Below the pieces are notes generated by a model. That model was not told the origin of the DNA, ran no database searches, and was given only the letters and a program-made list of their open reading frames with translations. 16,883 nucleotides of DNA from Pseudomonadota bacterium (GTDB lineage Bacteria > Pseudomonadota > Gammaproteobacteria > Burkholderiales > Thiobacillaceae): positions 1 to 16,883 of the forward strand of contig JAJZTV010000018.1 of assembly GCA_021847385.1 (NCBI GenBank), read 5' to 3'. The position numbers were made by a program, and so were the translations under genes. Positions within the stretch are counted from its first letter, which is position 1; each line of letters starts with the position of its first letter. Positions 7,874 through 14,978 of the stretch are shown here, one piece after another.

Positions 7874-7877
7874 GGCG

Positions 7878-9086
7878 TCAGCGTTTCGACAGGGCCAATA
7901 CCGGGTCCAACTGCGCGGCACGGCGGGCCGGTAGCACGCTGAACAGGATGCCGGTCAGCAGGGCGATGAGCACGCCGGCGACCGTGGCCCACAGCGGGGC
8001 ATATGCCGGCAGGGCAGGGTAGAGTTGACGCAGCAAGGCGCTGCCGCCCTCGCCCAGGGCCAGGCCGAGCAAGGCACCGCCTAAGGAGAGCACGGCGGCC
8101 TCGGTGAAGAACAGCAGCCGGATATGGCCGCTGGCTGCGCCCAGGGCCATGAGCAGGCCGATCTCGGCGGTGCGCTGGGTCACCGCGACCAGCATCACGT
8201 TCATCACCAGGATGCCGGCCACCGCCAAGCTGATCGCGGCGATGCCGGCCACCGCCAGGGTCAGCGCGCGCAAGATACGGTCGAAGGTGGCGAGTAAGGC
8301 ATCCTGGGTGATGACGGTGACATCGAGTTCGCCCTCGTGACGTTCCTTGAGGATGGCTTCGACCCGCACCTTGGTCGATTCGAGCGCCTCGCGCCCTTTG
8401 GCTTCGACCAAGATACGGAACAGCGTGTTGGTGTTGAATATCGCCTGGGCTGTGGCCACCGGCACGAGCACGATCTCGTCGGTATCGAAGCCCAGGCCTT
8501 GGCCGGAGGCGGCCATCACCCCAACCACGCGGCAGCGGCGATCGCCGATCCGGACCCAGCGGCCCAGGGCCGGCTCGGCGCCGAACAGCTCCTCGCGCAA
8601 CACCGCGCCGAGGACGCAACTGGAGCCGGCATTGCGCGGGTCTTCCCGAGTCAGAAATTGGCCTTGGCCCATCGCCAGCCGGCGCACCTCGGTAAACTCG
8701 GCCGTGGTGCCGACCACGCTCACCTCCCGGCTCAGGGCACGATAGGAAACCTCCGCCACGCCGACCGTGATCGGTGCGATGCGCTGGACGCCGGCTACCC
8801 GCAGCAAGGCCAAGGCGTCGTCCAGCGTCAGGTCACGCGCGGTCTGGCCGAGCAGCGTGCCAGGCATGATGCCACCGGTCTCAGTGCGCCCCGGTAGCAC
8901 GATAAGCAGATGGCTGCCGAGCGAGGAGAATTCGCCGACGACATAACGGCGGGCGCCTTCGCCCAAGGCCGTCAGGACCACCACGGCGGCGACGCCGATG
9001 GCCATGGCCAGCATCATCAAACCGGTGCGCACCGGATAAGCGGCCGCAGCGCGGCCGGTAAAGCGCAAGGCGTCAACCAGCTTCAT
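7878..9086 (-). CDS. MacB/FtsX-type ABC exporter permease (first of pair)
   Basis: This is the partner permease of the same exporter. Starting at ATG 9086 gives 402 residues beginning MKLVDALRFTGRAAAAYPVR. The first helix is at about 21-40, the MacB-like periplasmic domain at about 45-265, and three C-terminal helices follow in the FtsX domain (VTQRTAEIGLLMALGAA), ending ARRAAQLDPVLALSKR. The start overlaps the 3' end of the ATPase gene by 14 bases (9073-9086), a typical sign of translational coupling. Permeases of this class do not form a conventional transport tunnel. They transmit ATP-driven motion to the periplasmic adaptor and an outer-membrane TolC-type channel. A longer in-frame reading from 9140 would run back into the ATPase gene and lacks family similarity. 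Confidence 0.9.
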   Translation of the reverse strand: MKLVDALRFTGRAAAAYPVRTGLMMLAMAIGVAAVVVLTALGEGARRYVVGEFSSLGSHLLIVLPGRTETGGIMPGTLLGQTARDLTLDDALALLRVAGVQRIAPITVGVAEVSYRALSREVSVVGTTAEFTEVRRLAMGQGQFLTREDPRNAGSSCVLGAVLREELFGAEPALGRWVRIGDRRCRVVGVMAASGQGLGFDTDEIVLVPVATAQAIFNTNTLFRILVEAKGREALESTKVRVEAILKERHEGELDVTVITQDALLATFDRILRALTLAVAGIAAISLAVAGILVMNVMLVAVTQRTAEIGLLMALGAASGHIRLLFFTEAAVLSLGGALLGLALGEGGSALLRQLYPALPAYAPLWATVAGVLIALLTGILFSVLPARRAAQLDPVLALSKR

Positions 9087-9756
9087 GGCGCTTATCCAGC
9101 ACCAAACGGCCATCGTCCATTTGCAAGCGACGATGGGCACGCTCGCCGATGGCCGGGTCGTGGGTCACGACGATCAGGGTAACGCCAGTGGCGTTAAGCC
9201 CTTCCAGCAGCTTGATGGCCTCTTGGCCACTGGCACGGTCGAGATTGCCGGTCGGCTCGTCGGCCAGGATAACGACGGGGTGCATGATGGTGGCACGGGC
9301 AATAGCCACCCGCTGGCGCTGACCGCCCGAGAGCTGCTCCGGCCGATGTCCGGCGCGCTGGGTCAGGTCATAGTTGGCCAAGGCCTGCTTCACGCGGGCC
9401 TCGCGCTCGTCCGGGGCGATACCGGCCAGCATCATGGGCAGGGCGATGTTCTCCGCTGCGGTCAGGCGCGGCACCAAGTGGAACACCTGAAACACGAAAC
9501 CGATCTGTTCCCGGCGCACCCGTGCCTGCTCGTCGCTCGACAGGTCGCTGACATTACGGCCGTTCAGGCTGTAGTGGCCCGTGGTCGGCCGGTCCAACAG
9601 GCCCAGGATATTGAGCAAGGTCGATTTGCCGGAGCCGGACGGCCCCATCACCGACAGATATTCGCCCGGCGCGATTTGCAAGTCGATCGCGCGCAAGGCG
9701 TGAACCTCGCTATCGCCCAAATGAAAAACGCGGTTGATGTCGGTGAGTTCGATCAT
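9073..9756 (-). CDS. MacB/LolD-type ABC transporter ATP-binding protein
   Basis: This ATPase energises the two permeases encoded downstream. The 227-residue product contains Walker A GPSGSGKST (38-46), Q-loop Gln90, the ABC signature LSGGQ (142-146), Walker B VVILADEP with catalytic Glu167, and the H-loop His199 in VVTHD. All motifs are intact. Unlike E. coli MacB, the ATPase and permease are separate polypeptides, as in LolD/LolCE or the Bacillus YknY/YknZ type. The start at 9756 comes 6 bases after the stop of the adaptor gene, and the 3' end overlaps the first permease. No strong Shine-Dalgarno sequence is seen, consistent with coupling to adaptor translation. Confidence 0.95.
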   Translation of the reverse strand: MIELTDINRVFHLGDSEVHALRAIDLQIAPGEYLSVMGPSGSGKSTLLNILGLLDRPTTGHYSLNGRNVSDLSSDEQARVRREQIGFVFQVFHLVPRLTAAENIALPMMLAGIAPDEREARVKQALANYDLTQRAGHRPEQLSGGQRQRVAIARATIMHPVVILADEPTGNLDRASGQEAIKLLEGLNATGVTLIVVTHDPAIGERAHRRLQMDDGRLVLDKRHEAG

Positions 9757-9762
9757 GCCGAG

Positions 9763-10920
9763 TCAGCGGCTATTGGCCGGTTCCGCTATCACCTTGGCCC
9801 CGGCCTTGACCCCTTCGCGCTCCAGCGAGGCGACGATCCGCTCGCCCGGCTTCAGACCATCCAGCACCTCGGTGTATTCCCAGTTGGCCAGGCCGGTCTT
9901 CAGTTGGCGCGCTTCCAGCCGGCCATCCGTCTCGCGATAGACCAGCACCCGCTTGCCCTCCAACAGGGTCGAGGTCGGCACCCTGAGCACCTTGTCGTGA
10001 CTGCCCAGAACGATCTCGACGTCGGCGCTGTAACCGACCAGAAGCCGGCCGATTTCCTGAGGCTTGTCGAAGGCCACCTCGACATCGACCGTGCGCGACT
10101 GCTTTTCCACCGCGACGACATAGGGCGCGACGCGTTTCACATGCGCGGCGAAATGGCGGCCGGGGTAGGCGTCCAAAGTTATGCGGGCGGGCTGGCCGAG
10201 CTTGATCGACGGCGCATCCACCTCATCCATCGGTGCCTTTACGTACAGACAACTGTCGTCGATCAGGTCGACCGCCGGCGGTGTCGGAATGCCGGGTGGC
10301 GAAGGCGTGCTGATCTCACCCAGTTCCCCGCTGACCTCGGCGACGATGCCGTCGAACGGTGCGATCAGCACCATGCGCTTGAGTTCGGCTTGTGTGACTT
10401 GTAGCCGAGCCTCGGCCTGTTTGACATTGCTGTGGGCCGACTCGCACGAAGCGCGCTTGGCCTTGGCCTCGCTGCGCGCCGCATCCTCGCGCTCGACCGA
10501 GACAAAGCCGCTGGCCTTGAGCTTGGCCGCCCGTTCGGCCTCGCGCTCGGCGACATCGGCCAGGGAGCAGGCCTCGCCGACCTGCTTGCGCGCCGTCGCC
10601 ACCTGGGCCTCGGCCAAGCGCGCTTGCGCGACCATGTCTTCGTTCCACAATCTGAGCAGCACTTGGCCCTTCTTCACCCGGTCGCCCTCGCGCGCACCCA
10701 GATAGTCGATGCGGCCGCCGCTGATGGTCGACAGTTTGGTCCGCTGGCAGGCCTCCACCGTGCCAGCTCGAGTGTTGGCGATACTCGCCTCGACACGGCC
10801 GATGCCGACAGGGTGCAATGCAACGGCAATCGGCTTGGGCCGAGTCAGCCACCAGATCGCGGCGGCGGCCAGTGCCAAGATAGAAAGGACAATCAAACTA
10901 CGGCGTAGCGTCTTGTTCAT
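9763..10920 (-). CDS. periplasmic adaptor (HlyD/MacA-type membrane fusion protein)
   Basis: This adaptor would bridge the inner-membrane permeases and an outer-membrane channel. From ATG 10920 it has 385 residues. There is one N-terminal anchor helix (about 8-26), then half of a lipoyl-like domain around 62-92 (GGRIDYLGAREGDRVKKGQVL), a long alpha-helical hairpin at about 94-182 rich in Ala/Glu/Lys, and the returning lipoyl half at about 183-197 (LIAPFDGIVAEVSG). Beta-barrel and membrane-proximal domains follow. The hairpin is short, as in MacA-like adaptors. An in-frame TTG at 10935 would add five residues, but the ATG is preferred. It is the first gene of the export operon and is divergent from tadA across 72 bases, where its promoter must lie. 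No outer-membrane TolC gene is visible in the window. Confidence 0.92.
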   Translation of the reverse strand: MNKTLRRSLIVLSILALAAAAIWWLTRPKPIAVALHPVGIGRVEASIANTRAGTVEACQRTKLSTISGGRIDYLGAREGDRVKKGQVLLRLWNEDMVAQARLAEAQVATARKQVGEACSLADVAEREAERAAKLKASGFVSVEREDAARSEAKAKRASCESAHSNVKQAEARLQVTQAELKRMVLIAPFDGIVAEVSGELGEISTPSPPGIPTPPAVDLIDDSCLYVKAPMDEVDAPSIKLGQPARITLDAYPGRHFAAHVKRVAPYVVAVEKQSRTVDVEVAFDKPQEIGRLLVGYSADVEIVLGSHDKVLRVPTSTLLEGKRVLVYRETDGRLEARQLKTGLANWEYTEVLDGLKPGERIVASLEREGVKAGAKVIAEPANSR

Positions 10921-10992
10921 CTTGCTTGTGCCCAAGGTGATTTTGCTTTCAGTTTAACCCCACACCGGTAAACCGCACTAAACTCTCGGCCC

Positions 10993-11484
10993 ATGAACGA
11001 CAACGATGACATCCGATTCATGCGCGAGGCCTTGGCCCTGGCCCAGCAGGCTTGGCAGGCGGGCGAAGTGCCGGTCGGTGCGGTCGTGGTCAAGGACGGC
11101 GCGATCGTCGGCCGCGGTTTCAATTGCCCGATCACCCGCGCCGACCCGACCGCTCACGCCGAAGTGCGTGCGCTGCGCGACGCCGCGACCCGGCTCGCTA
11201 ACTACCGGCTGCTCGATTGCACCCTCTATGTCACCTTGGAGCCATGCATGATGTGCACCGGCGCCATGTTCCATGCCCGCATCAAGCGCATCGTCTACGG
11301 CGCCAAAGACCCGAAGACCGGCGTTGCCGGCAGCGTACTCAATCTCTATGACGAGCCGCGCTTGAATCACCATGCCGAGATCGTCGGCGGGGTGCTGGCC
11401 GACGAGTGCGGCAGCCTGCTCAGCGCCTTTTTCGCCGAACGTCGGGCGCAAGCAAAAGGACAGGCCCTTGCGGATCAAGATTAG
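10993..11484 (+). CDS. tadA: tRNA adenosine(34) deaminase TadA
   Basis: TadA converts A34 to inosine in the anticodon of tRNA-Arg(ACG), an essential decoding modification. The 163-residue product has the zinc/catalytic signature: His55-Ala-Glu57 (HAE), and Cys85 and Cys88 in PCMMC. It also has the GEVPVGAVVV strand and ends in a C-terminal helix. The length is typical. No Shine-Dalgarno sequence precedes ATG 10993. A TAAACT sequence at 10979-10984 ends only 8 bases before it, which raises the possibility of a leaderless transcript. The next gene overlaps its 3' end by 17 bases. Confidence 0.96.
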   Translation: MNDNDDIRFMREALALAQQAWQAGEVPVGAVVVKDGAIVGRGFNCPITRADPTAHAEVRALRDAATRLANYRLLDCTLYVTLEPCMMCTGAMFHARIKRIVYGAKDPKTGVAGSVLNLYDEPRLNHHAEIVGGVLADECGSLLSAFFAERRAQAKGQALADQD

Positions 11485-11950
11485 CCTCGCCCGCCAAGAA
11501 CTTGATCTCTTGGACGATAGCGGCCAACTGATCCGGCGTTATCCGGTCTCCACCGCCGCCCGCGGCGCGGGCGAGGCGAGCGGCAGCTACTGCACGCCGC
11601 GGGGCCGACACATCGTACGGGCCAAGATCGGCGGCGGCCAAGCCATCGATAGCGTCTTCGTCGGCCGGCGGCCGACCGGCGAGATCTACACGTCGGAACT
11701 CGGGCAGACCGAACCGGACCGTGATTGGATTCTGAGCCGCATCCTCTGGCTGTCGGGCAAGGAGCCGGGCTTCAACCGCCTGGGCAATTGCGACACCATG
11801 CGCCGTTACATCTATATCCACGGCACGCCGGACGATGGCTTCGAGCAAGCGCCGCGTTCGCATGGCTGCATTCGTATGCGTAATCGCGACATCGTCGAGT
11901 TGTTCGAGCAGGTGCCGGTTTATACGCCGGTCGAGATCGTCGAGGCCTGA
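11468..11950 (+). CDS. small L,D-transpeptidase (YkuD) domain protein
   Basis: YkuD-fold enzymes form or trim peptidoglycan cross-links through an active-site cysteine. The only plausible start is TTG 11468, preceded by AAAAGGA at 11454-11460. This gives 160 residues and a 17-base overlap with tadA, so translation is likely coupled. The catalytic motif is complete: His118 in YIHGT, then Ser131-His132-Gly-Cys134 in SHGCIRM. The domain fills the whole protein. There is no signal peptide, membrane helix or peptidoglycan-binding domain, which is unusual because most YkuD enzymes act in the periplasm. It may act in the cytoplasm, for example on recycled or precursor muropeptides, or be exported by an unrecognised route. 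Function beyond the fold is not certain. Confidence 0.85.
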   Translation: MRIKISLARQELDLLDDSGQLIRRYPVSTAARGAGEASGSYCTPRGRHIVRAKIGGGQAIDSVFVGRRPTGEIYTSELGQTEPDRDWILSRILWLSGKEPGFNRLGNCDTMRRYIYIHGTPDDGFEQAPRSHGCIRMRNRDIVELFEQVPVYTPVEIVEA

Positions 11951-11956
11951 TTAAGT

Positions 11957-12012
11957 GTAGGGTGCGCCTGCGCACCAATGAATGTTCGAGACGGTACGCA
12001 GGCGCACCCTAC
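11957..12012. repeat. REP/REPIN-like inverted repeat
   Basis: Arms GTAGGGTGCGCCTGCGCACC (11957-11976) and its near reverse complement (11993-12012) match at 19 of 20 positions, with the outer 16 perfect. They flank a 16-base spacer. The GTAGGGTGCG/CGCACCCTAC ends resemble dispersed palindromic repeats common in proteobacterial genomes. The repeat lies between convergent genes. Its right end supplies the TAG stop (12009-12011) of the Smr-domain gene. It could act as a bidirectional terminator, although no T run is present. Confidence 0.75.
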
Positions 12013-12575
12013 GGCTGGCTCTTCAACAGCACAACCACCGCGCCGCCACCGCCATCGGCCGGTCGTGCCTGGACATAGGCCAACACCTCTTCCCGCTGCG
12101 CCAGCCAATGGCGCACCGCCTGTTTCAGCACCGGTTCGCGATTGGGCGACCCCAAGCCCTTGCCGTGGATGATGCGCACGCAACGGGCGCCGTGGCGAAA
12201 GCACTCATGGAGAAATTCGACCAGTTCGATCTTGGCATCGGCCCGGGTCAGGCCGTGCAGATCGAGTTCGGCCTGCACGCGCCATTCGCCTTTGCGCAGC
12301 TTACGCAATACTTGGCGGGAAATGCCCTGGCGGACATAGACCAGTTCCTCGCCGGTCTCGACCGATTCGTCCCAGTGGCTCGGGTCGGTCAGCGATTCGA
12401 GCATCACCTCGCGTTCATCGCGCAGGCGGCTCAAAGGCAGGGCAGGGGGCGGGTCGAACGGATGGAGAAAACGGCCGTGCTGGCCAAGCGGGGTGGCGTC
12501 GGCCACCTCCGCCCGAAAGAGAACGACGTCTTCTTCCTTCGGGGCGGGAAGTGTGCGTTTCCCGCCTTTTTTCAT
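12009..12575 (-). CDS. smrB: Smr-domain protein, SmrB-like ribosome-rescue endonuclease
   Basis: The E. coli homologue SmrB cleaves mRNA between collided ribosomes to start rescue. The 188-residue product has a charged N-terminal extension. The segment YVRQGISRQVLRKLRKGEW (80-98) resembles the conserved linker of SmrB proteins. The Smr domain at about 103-184 contains the LDLHGLT motif (104-110, including the DLH residues), IIHGKGLGS (135-143) and a Gly-rich GGGGAV turn (175-180). The overall architecture and length match SmrB rather than the C-terminal Smr domain of MutS2. The gene follows trxB on the same strand after 28 bases and probably shares its transcript. Its stop codon lies within the REP-like repeat. 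The symbol is given by resemblance, and cleavage activity is inferred. Confidence 0.8.
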   Translation of the reverse strand: MKKGGKRTLPAPKEEDVVLFRAEVADATPLGQHGRFLHPFDPPPALPLSRLRDEREVMLESLTDPSHWDESVETGEELVYVRQGISRQVLRKLRKGEWRVQAELDLHGLTRADAKIELVEFLHECFRHGARCVRIIHGKGLGSPNREPVLKQAVRHWLAQREEVLAYVQARPADGGGGAVVVLLKSQP

Positions 12576-12603
12576 CGGCCTGGCGGATTGCGTCTGTGGC
12601 CGA

Positions 12604-13554
12604 TCAGGCCTTGCCTTCCAAGAAGCGCTCGGCGTCCAAGGCGGCTTGGCAGCCGGAAGCGGCGCTGGTGATGGCCTGCTTGTAGATCATGTCTTGCACG
12701 TCGCCGGCGGCGAATACGCCAGGGATGCTGGTCTGGGTGGCGAACCCCGTGCGGCCACCTTGAGTGACCAAGTAGCCGTGATCCATCGCCAACTGGCCAA
12801 CGAACAGGTCGGTGTTGGGCTTGTGGCCGATGGCGATGAACACGCCGGCCAGCGCGATTTCCTTGGTCGCATTGGTCTGCGCGTTCTTTAGGCGCATGCC
12901 GGTGACGCCGCTTTTGTCGCCCAGGACTTCATCCAAAACGCTATTCAATTCAAGCACGATCTTGCCTTCCTTCACCTTTTCCATCAGGTGATCGACCATG
13001 ATCTTTTCGGCCTTGAAACTGTCGCGGCGGTGGACCAGCGTGACCTTGCTGGCGATATTGGCGAGATAAATCGCCTCTTCGACGGCGGTGTTGCCGCCGC
13101 CGATCACGGCCACTTCCTGGCCCTTGTAGAAGAAGCCATCGCAGGTGGCGCAGCCGGACACGCCCTTGCCCATGAAGGCCTGCTCGGACTCCAGACCCAG
13201 ATACATGGCCGAAGCGCCAGTCGCGATGATCAGCGCATCGCAGGTATAGGTGCCGGAATCGCCGATCAAGGTGAACGGCTTCTCGGTCAGCTTGGCGGTG
13301 TGAATATGGTCGAACACGATCTCGGTATGGAAACGCTCGGCATGGGCCTGAAAGCGCTGCATCAACTCGGGGCCTTGCACGCCGTTGACGTCGGCCGGCC
13401 AGTTGTCGACCTCGGTGGTGGTCATCAATTGGCCGCCTTGCTGCAGACCGGTCACCATGACCGGTTTCAAGTTGGCGCGGGCGGCGTAGATGGCGGCGGT
13501 ATAACCGGCGGGGCCGGAACCCAGAATCAACAATTGTGCGTGCTTGGTGGACAT
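12604..13554 (-). CDS. trxB: thioredoxin-disulfide reductase TrxB
   Basis: This flavoenzyme passes electrons from NADPH to thioredoxin. From ATG 13554 it has 316 residues, matching the low-molecular-weight bacterial type. It shows the FAD-binding GSGPAGYTA (12-20), the redox-active CATC (Cys135 and Cys138), the NADPH-binding GGGNTAVEEA (152-161), HRR (175-177), and the second FAD motif GVFAAGDV near the C terminus. A CAGGAG ribosome-binding site at 13562-13567 (minus strand), 7 bases before the ATG, supports this start over an in-frame upstream codon at 13581. The Smr gene follows closely. A candidate extended -10 promoter lies about 50 bases upstream. Confidence 0.97.
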   Translation of the reverse strand: MSTKHAQLLILGSGPAGYTAAIYAARANLKPVMVTGLQQGGQLMTTTEVDNWPADVNGVQGPELMQRFQAHAERFHTEIVFDHIHTAKLTEKPFTLIGDSGTYTCDALIIATGASAMYLGLESEQAFMGKGVSGCATCDGFFYKGQEVAVIGGGNTAVEEAIYLANIASKVTLVHRRDSFKAEKIMVDHLMEKVKEGKIVLELNSVLDEVLGDKSGVTGMRLKNAQTNATKEIALAGVFIAIGHKPNTDLFVGQLAMDHGYLVTQGGRTGFATQTSIPGVFAAGDVQDMIYKQAITSAASGCQAALDAERFLEGKA

Positions 13555-13770
13555 GGCGGCTCCTGAAGATCTCGTTGGCATCGATCAAAAAACGATGCGC
13601 AATTCTATCAGCACTGGCTAATAAACGGCTGCGCAGTTGGACAGAAGCGCATGGTGGAATTGCACCATCGCCCGGTAGGCCGCACACCACGCGCATAGCA
13701 TGGGCATGGCGATCCAAGTAACATTCAGCCGCTATGTCTAATTAAATAAAAACAGGGACCGCGAGATAAA
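13555..13770. other. divergent intergenic region between trxB and the methyltransferase gene
   Basis: These 216 bases separate two divergent genes. They hold the trxB ribosome-binding site, the candidate extended -10 for trxB, a GCATCG/CGATGC hairpin at 13578-13598, and an 18-base near-palindrome at 13651-13668. An AT-rich stretch at 13736-13752 lies just before the methyltransferase start. No small gene or RNA was recognised. Confidence 0.5.
13602..13610 (-). promoter_or_regulatory. candidate extended -10 promoter of trxB
   Basis: On the minus strand the bases read TGATAGAAT: TAGAAT is a 5/6 match to TATAAT, with a TG one base upstream, the extended -10 signature. No good -35 was found, which is acceptable for extended -10 promoters. 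The expected start would be near 13595, leaving a leader of about 40 bases before the trxB ATG. Confidence 0.35.
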
Positions 13771-14790
13771 ATGACCGACACCGACTTGGCCGAATTCCGG
13801 CGCATCGTCCACACCCTCGTCGATCCAGCGAAAAAACTCAAAGACTTGATCCCCGAAGCGCAAGGCCTGCGCGATTTGCTCGAGCGGCGGACGAACTTCC
13901 AAATCGATTCCACGCAAGACATTGCAGCGGGGGAGACCCGGCTCGACAGCGGACTGGCCATCTCGCCGACCCTCGCGGCCATGTGCCTGCGCGAACTGGC
14001 GCGCACCCCGGCCTTCATCCGCGGGGTGCACCAGGCGATCGCCGAGACCCTGCGGCCCGATCGGCCTGTGCGTGTGCTCTATGCCGGCTGCGGTCCCTAT
14101 GCCTTGCTGGCCTTGCCCTCGATGGCGCTGTTTGCACCCGACCGGGTCCGCTTTAGCTTGCTGGAGATCCACCAGGAATCGCTCGGCCGCGCCTTGGCGC
14201 TGATCGATGCTTTCGGTTTTTCCGGTCACCTGGACGCGGCCTTGTGCGCGGATGCCACTCGTTACCAAATCCCGGCCGACCGGCAACCCGACATCGTCGT
14301 CAGCGAGACCATGGCCGTTTGCCTGCACAACGAGCCGCAGGTCGCCATTGCCCGCCATCTGCTGGGTCAAGCGCCCGAGGCACGGCTGGTGCCGCAATCG
14401 GTCAGCGTCGAGGCCTGGCTGGTGAACGGGGCCAAGGAACACCTCGTCCTGCCCGCCGACCACATCGGACCGATTCCGGAGCCGGAACGCGACCGGGTCT
14501 TTTTGGGCAAGGTCTTCGAACTGAACGCCGCCACTATCCGCGCTTGGAAAAACATCGAAGGCGACCGCCTACCCGCCGGCCAAGTGACGCTGCCAAATCC
14601 AATAGAAAGCCACTACCGGCCGCATCTGCTCACCAAGATCGTGGTCTACGGCGATCACCGCTTGCAGGACTACGATTGCAGTCTAACTCCGCCGAGGCCT
14701 TTGCGCGGCAAGATCGAGGCGGGGGCAACATTGCAATTTCACTACCAGTTAAGTGACAACCCTCAACTGGTCTATAGGGTTATCGCTTGA
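13771..14790 (+). CDS. class I SAM-dependent methyltransferase, PRMT-like
   Basis: This is a 339-residue cytoplasmic protein of unknown target. A helical N-terminal region (about 1-98) leads into a Rossmann methyltransferase fold: motif I VLYAGCGPY (102-110), acidic post-I residue Glu132 in LLEIH, and Asp162 in the CADATRY segment. The segment DIVVSETMAVCLHNE (174-188) has two glutamates, Glu179 and Glu188, nine residues apart. This is the spacing of the double-E loop of protein arginine methyltransferases. The C-terminal third (about 205-339) is beta-rich, as in the PRMT barrel. I infer a PRMT-like enzyme acting on a protein or small molecule, but a different class I family is possible. The start at 13771 has GCGAG nearby and CAGGGA further upstream. 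It is divergent from trxB and lies 188 bases before the tail-collar gene, with no known functional link. Confidence 0.7.
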   Translation: MTDTDLAEFRRIVHTLVDPAKKLKDLIPEAQGLRDLLERRTNFQIDSTQDIAAGETRLDSGLAISPTLAAMCLRELARTPAFIRGVHQAIAETLRPDRPVRVLYAGCGPYALLALPSMALFAPDRVRFSLLEIHQESLGRALALIDAFGFSGHLDAALCADATRYQIPADRQPDIVVSETMAVCLHNEPQVAIARHLLGQAPEARLVPQSVSVEAWLVNGAKEHLVLPADHIGPIPEPERDRVFLGKVFELNAATIRAWKNIEGDRLPAGQVTLPNPIESHYRPHLLTKIVVYGDHRLQDYDCSLTPPRPLRGKIEAGATLQFHYQLSDNPQLVYRVIA

Positions 14791-14978
14791 CCTGCCGTTA
14801 CTGTGATCAGATCGTTAACTTGGCTGGCAAGTTGCCGAATATTCGATTGAACAAAGTAAGACGCATGTGCCAGAATATTGCGAAAAATCGGTGGGAAAAA
14901 TACTAAAAGAACCAAAAATAACAAGCTGTTAAGAAACGCTTTAAAACAAAACCACCCATACAGGAAGGAAACACCAAG
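14791..14978 (+). promoter_or_regulatory. AT-rich leader region of the tail-collar gene
   Basis: By hand count this stretch is about 40% GC, well below its neighbours. It ends with a strong AGGAAGGA ribosome-binding site (14962-14969), nine bases before the ATG. TTGAAC (14847-14852) and CAGAAT (14871-14876), 18 bases apart, are a weak sigma-70 candidate. No terminator of the upstream gene was seen. The long AT-rich leader suggests an independently regulated or acquired unit. Confidence 0.4.

Noticed and set aside
9085..10404. Long plus-strand open frame (439 codons) opposite the ATPase and adaptor genes
   Set aside because: It is a mirror of high-GC codon bias on the opposite strand. The minus-strand genes carry complete family motifs and this frame has none.
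11957..12012. CRISPR repeat
   Set aside because: There is a single inverted repeat with no direct-repeat/spacer periodicity, and no cas genes are present.
13578..13598. GCATCG/CGATGC hairpin upstream of trxB as a riboswitch or terminator
   Set aside because: It has six base pairs with a nine-base loop only and would straddle the predicted transcription start.
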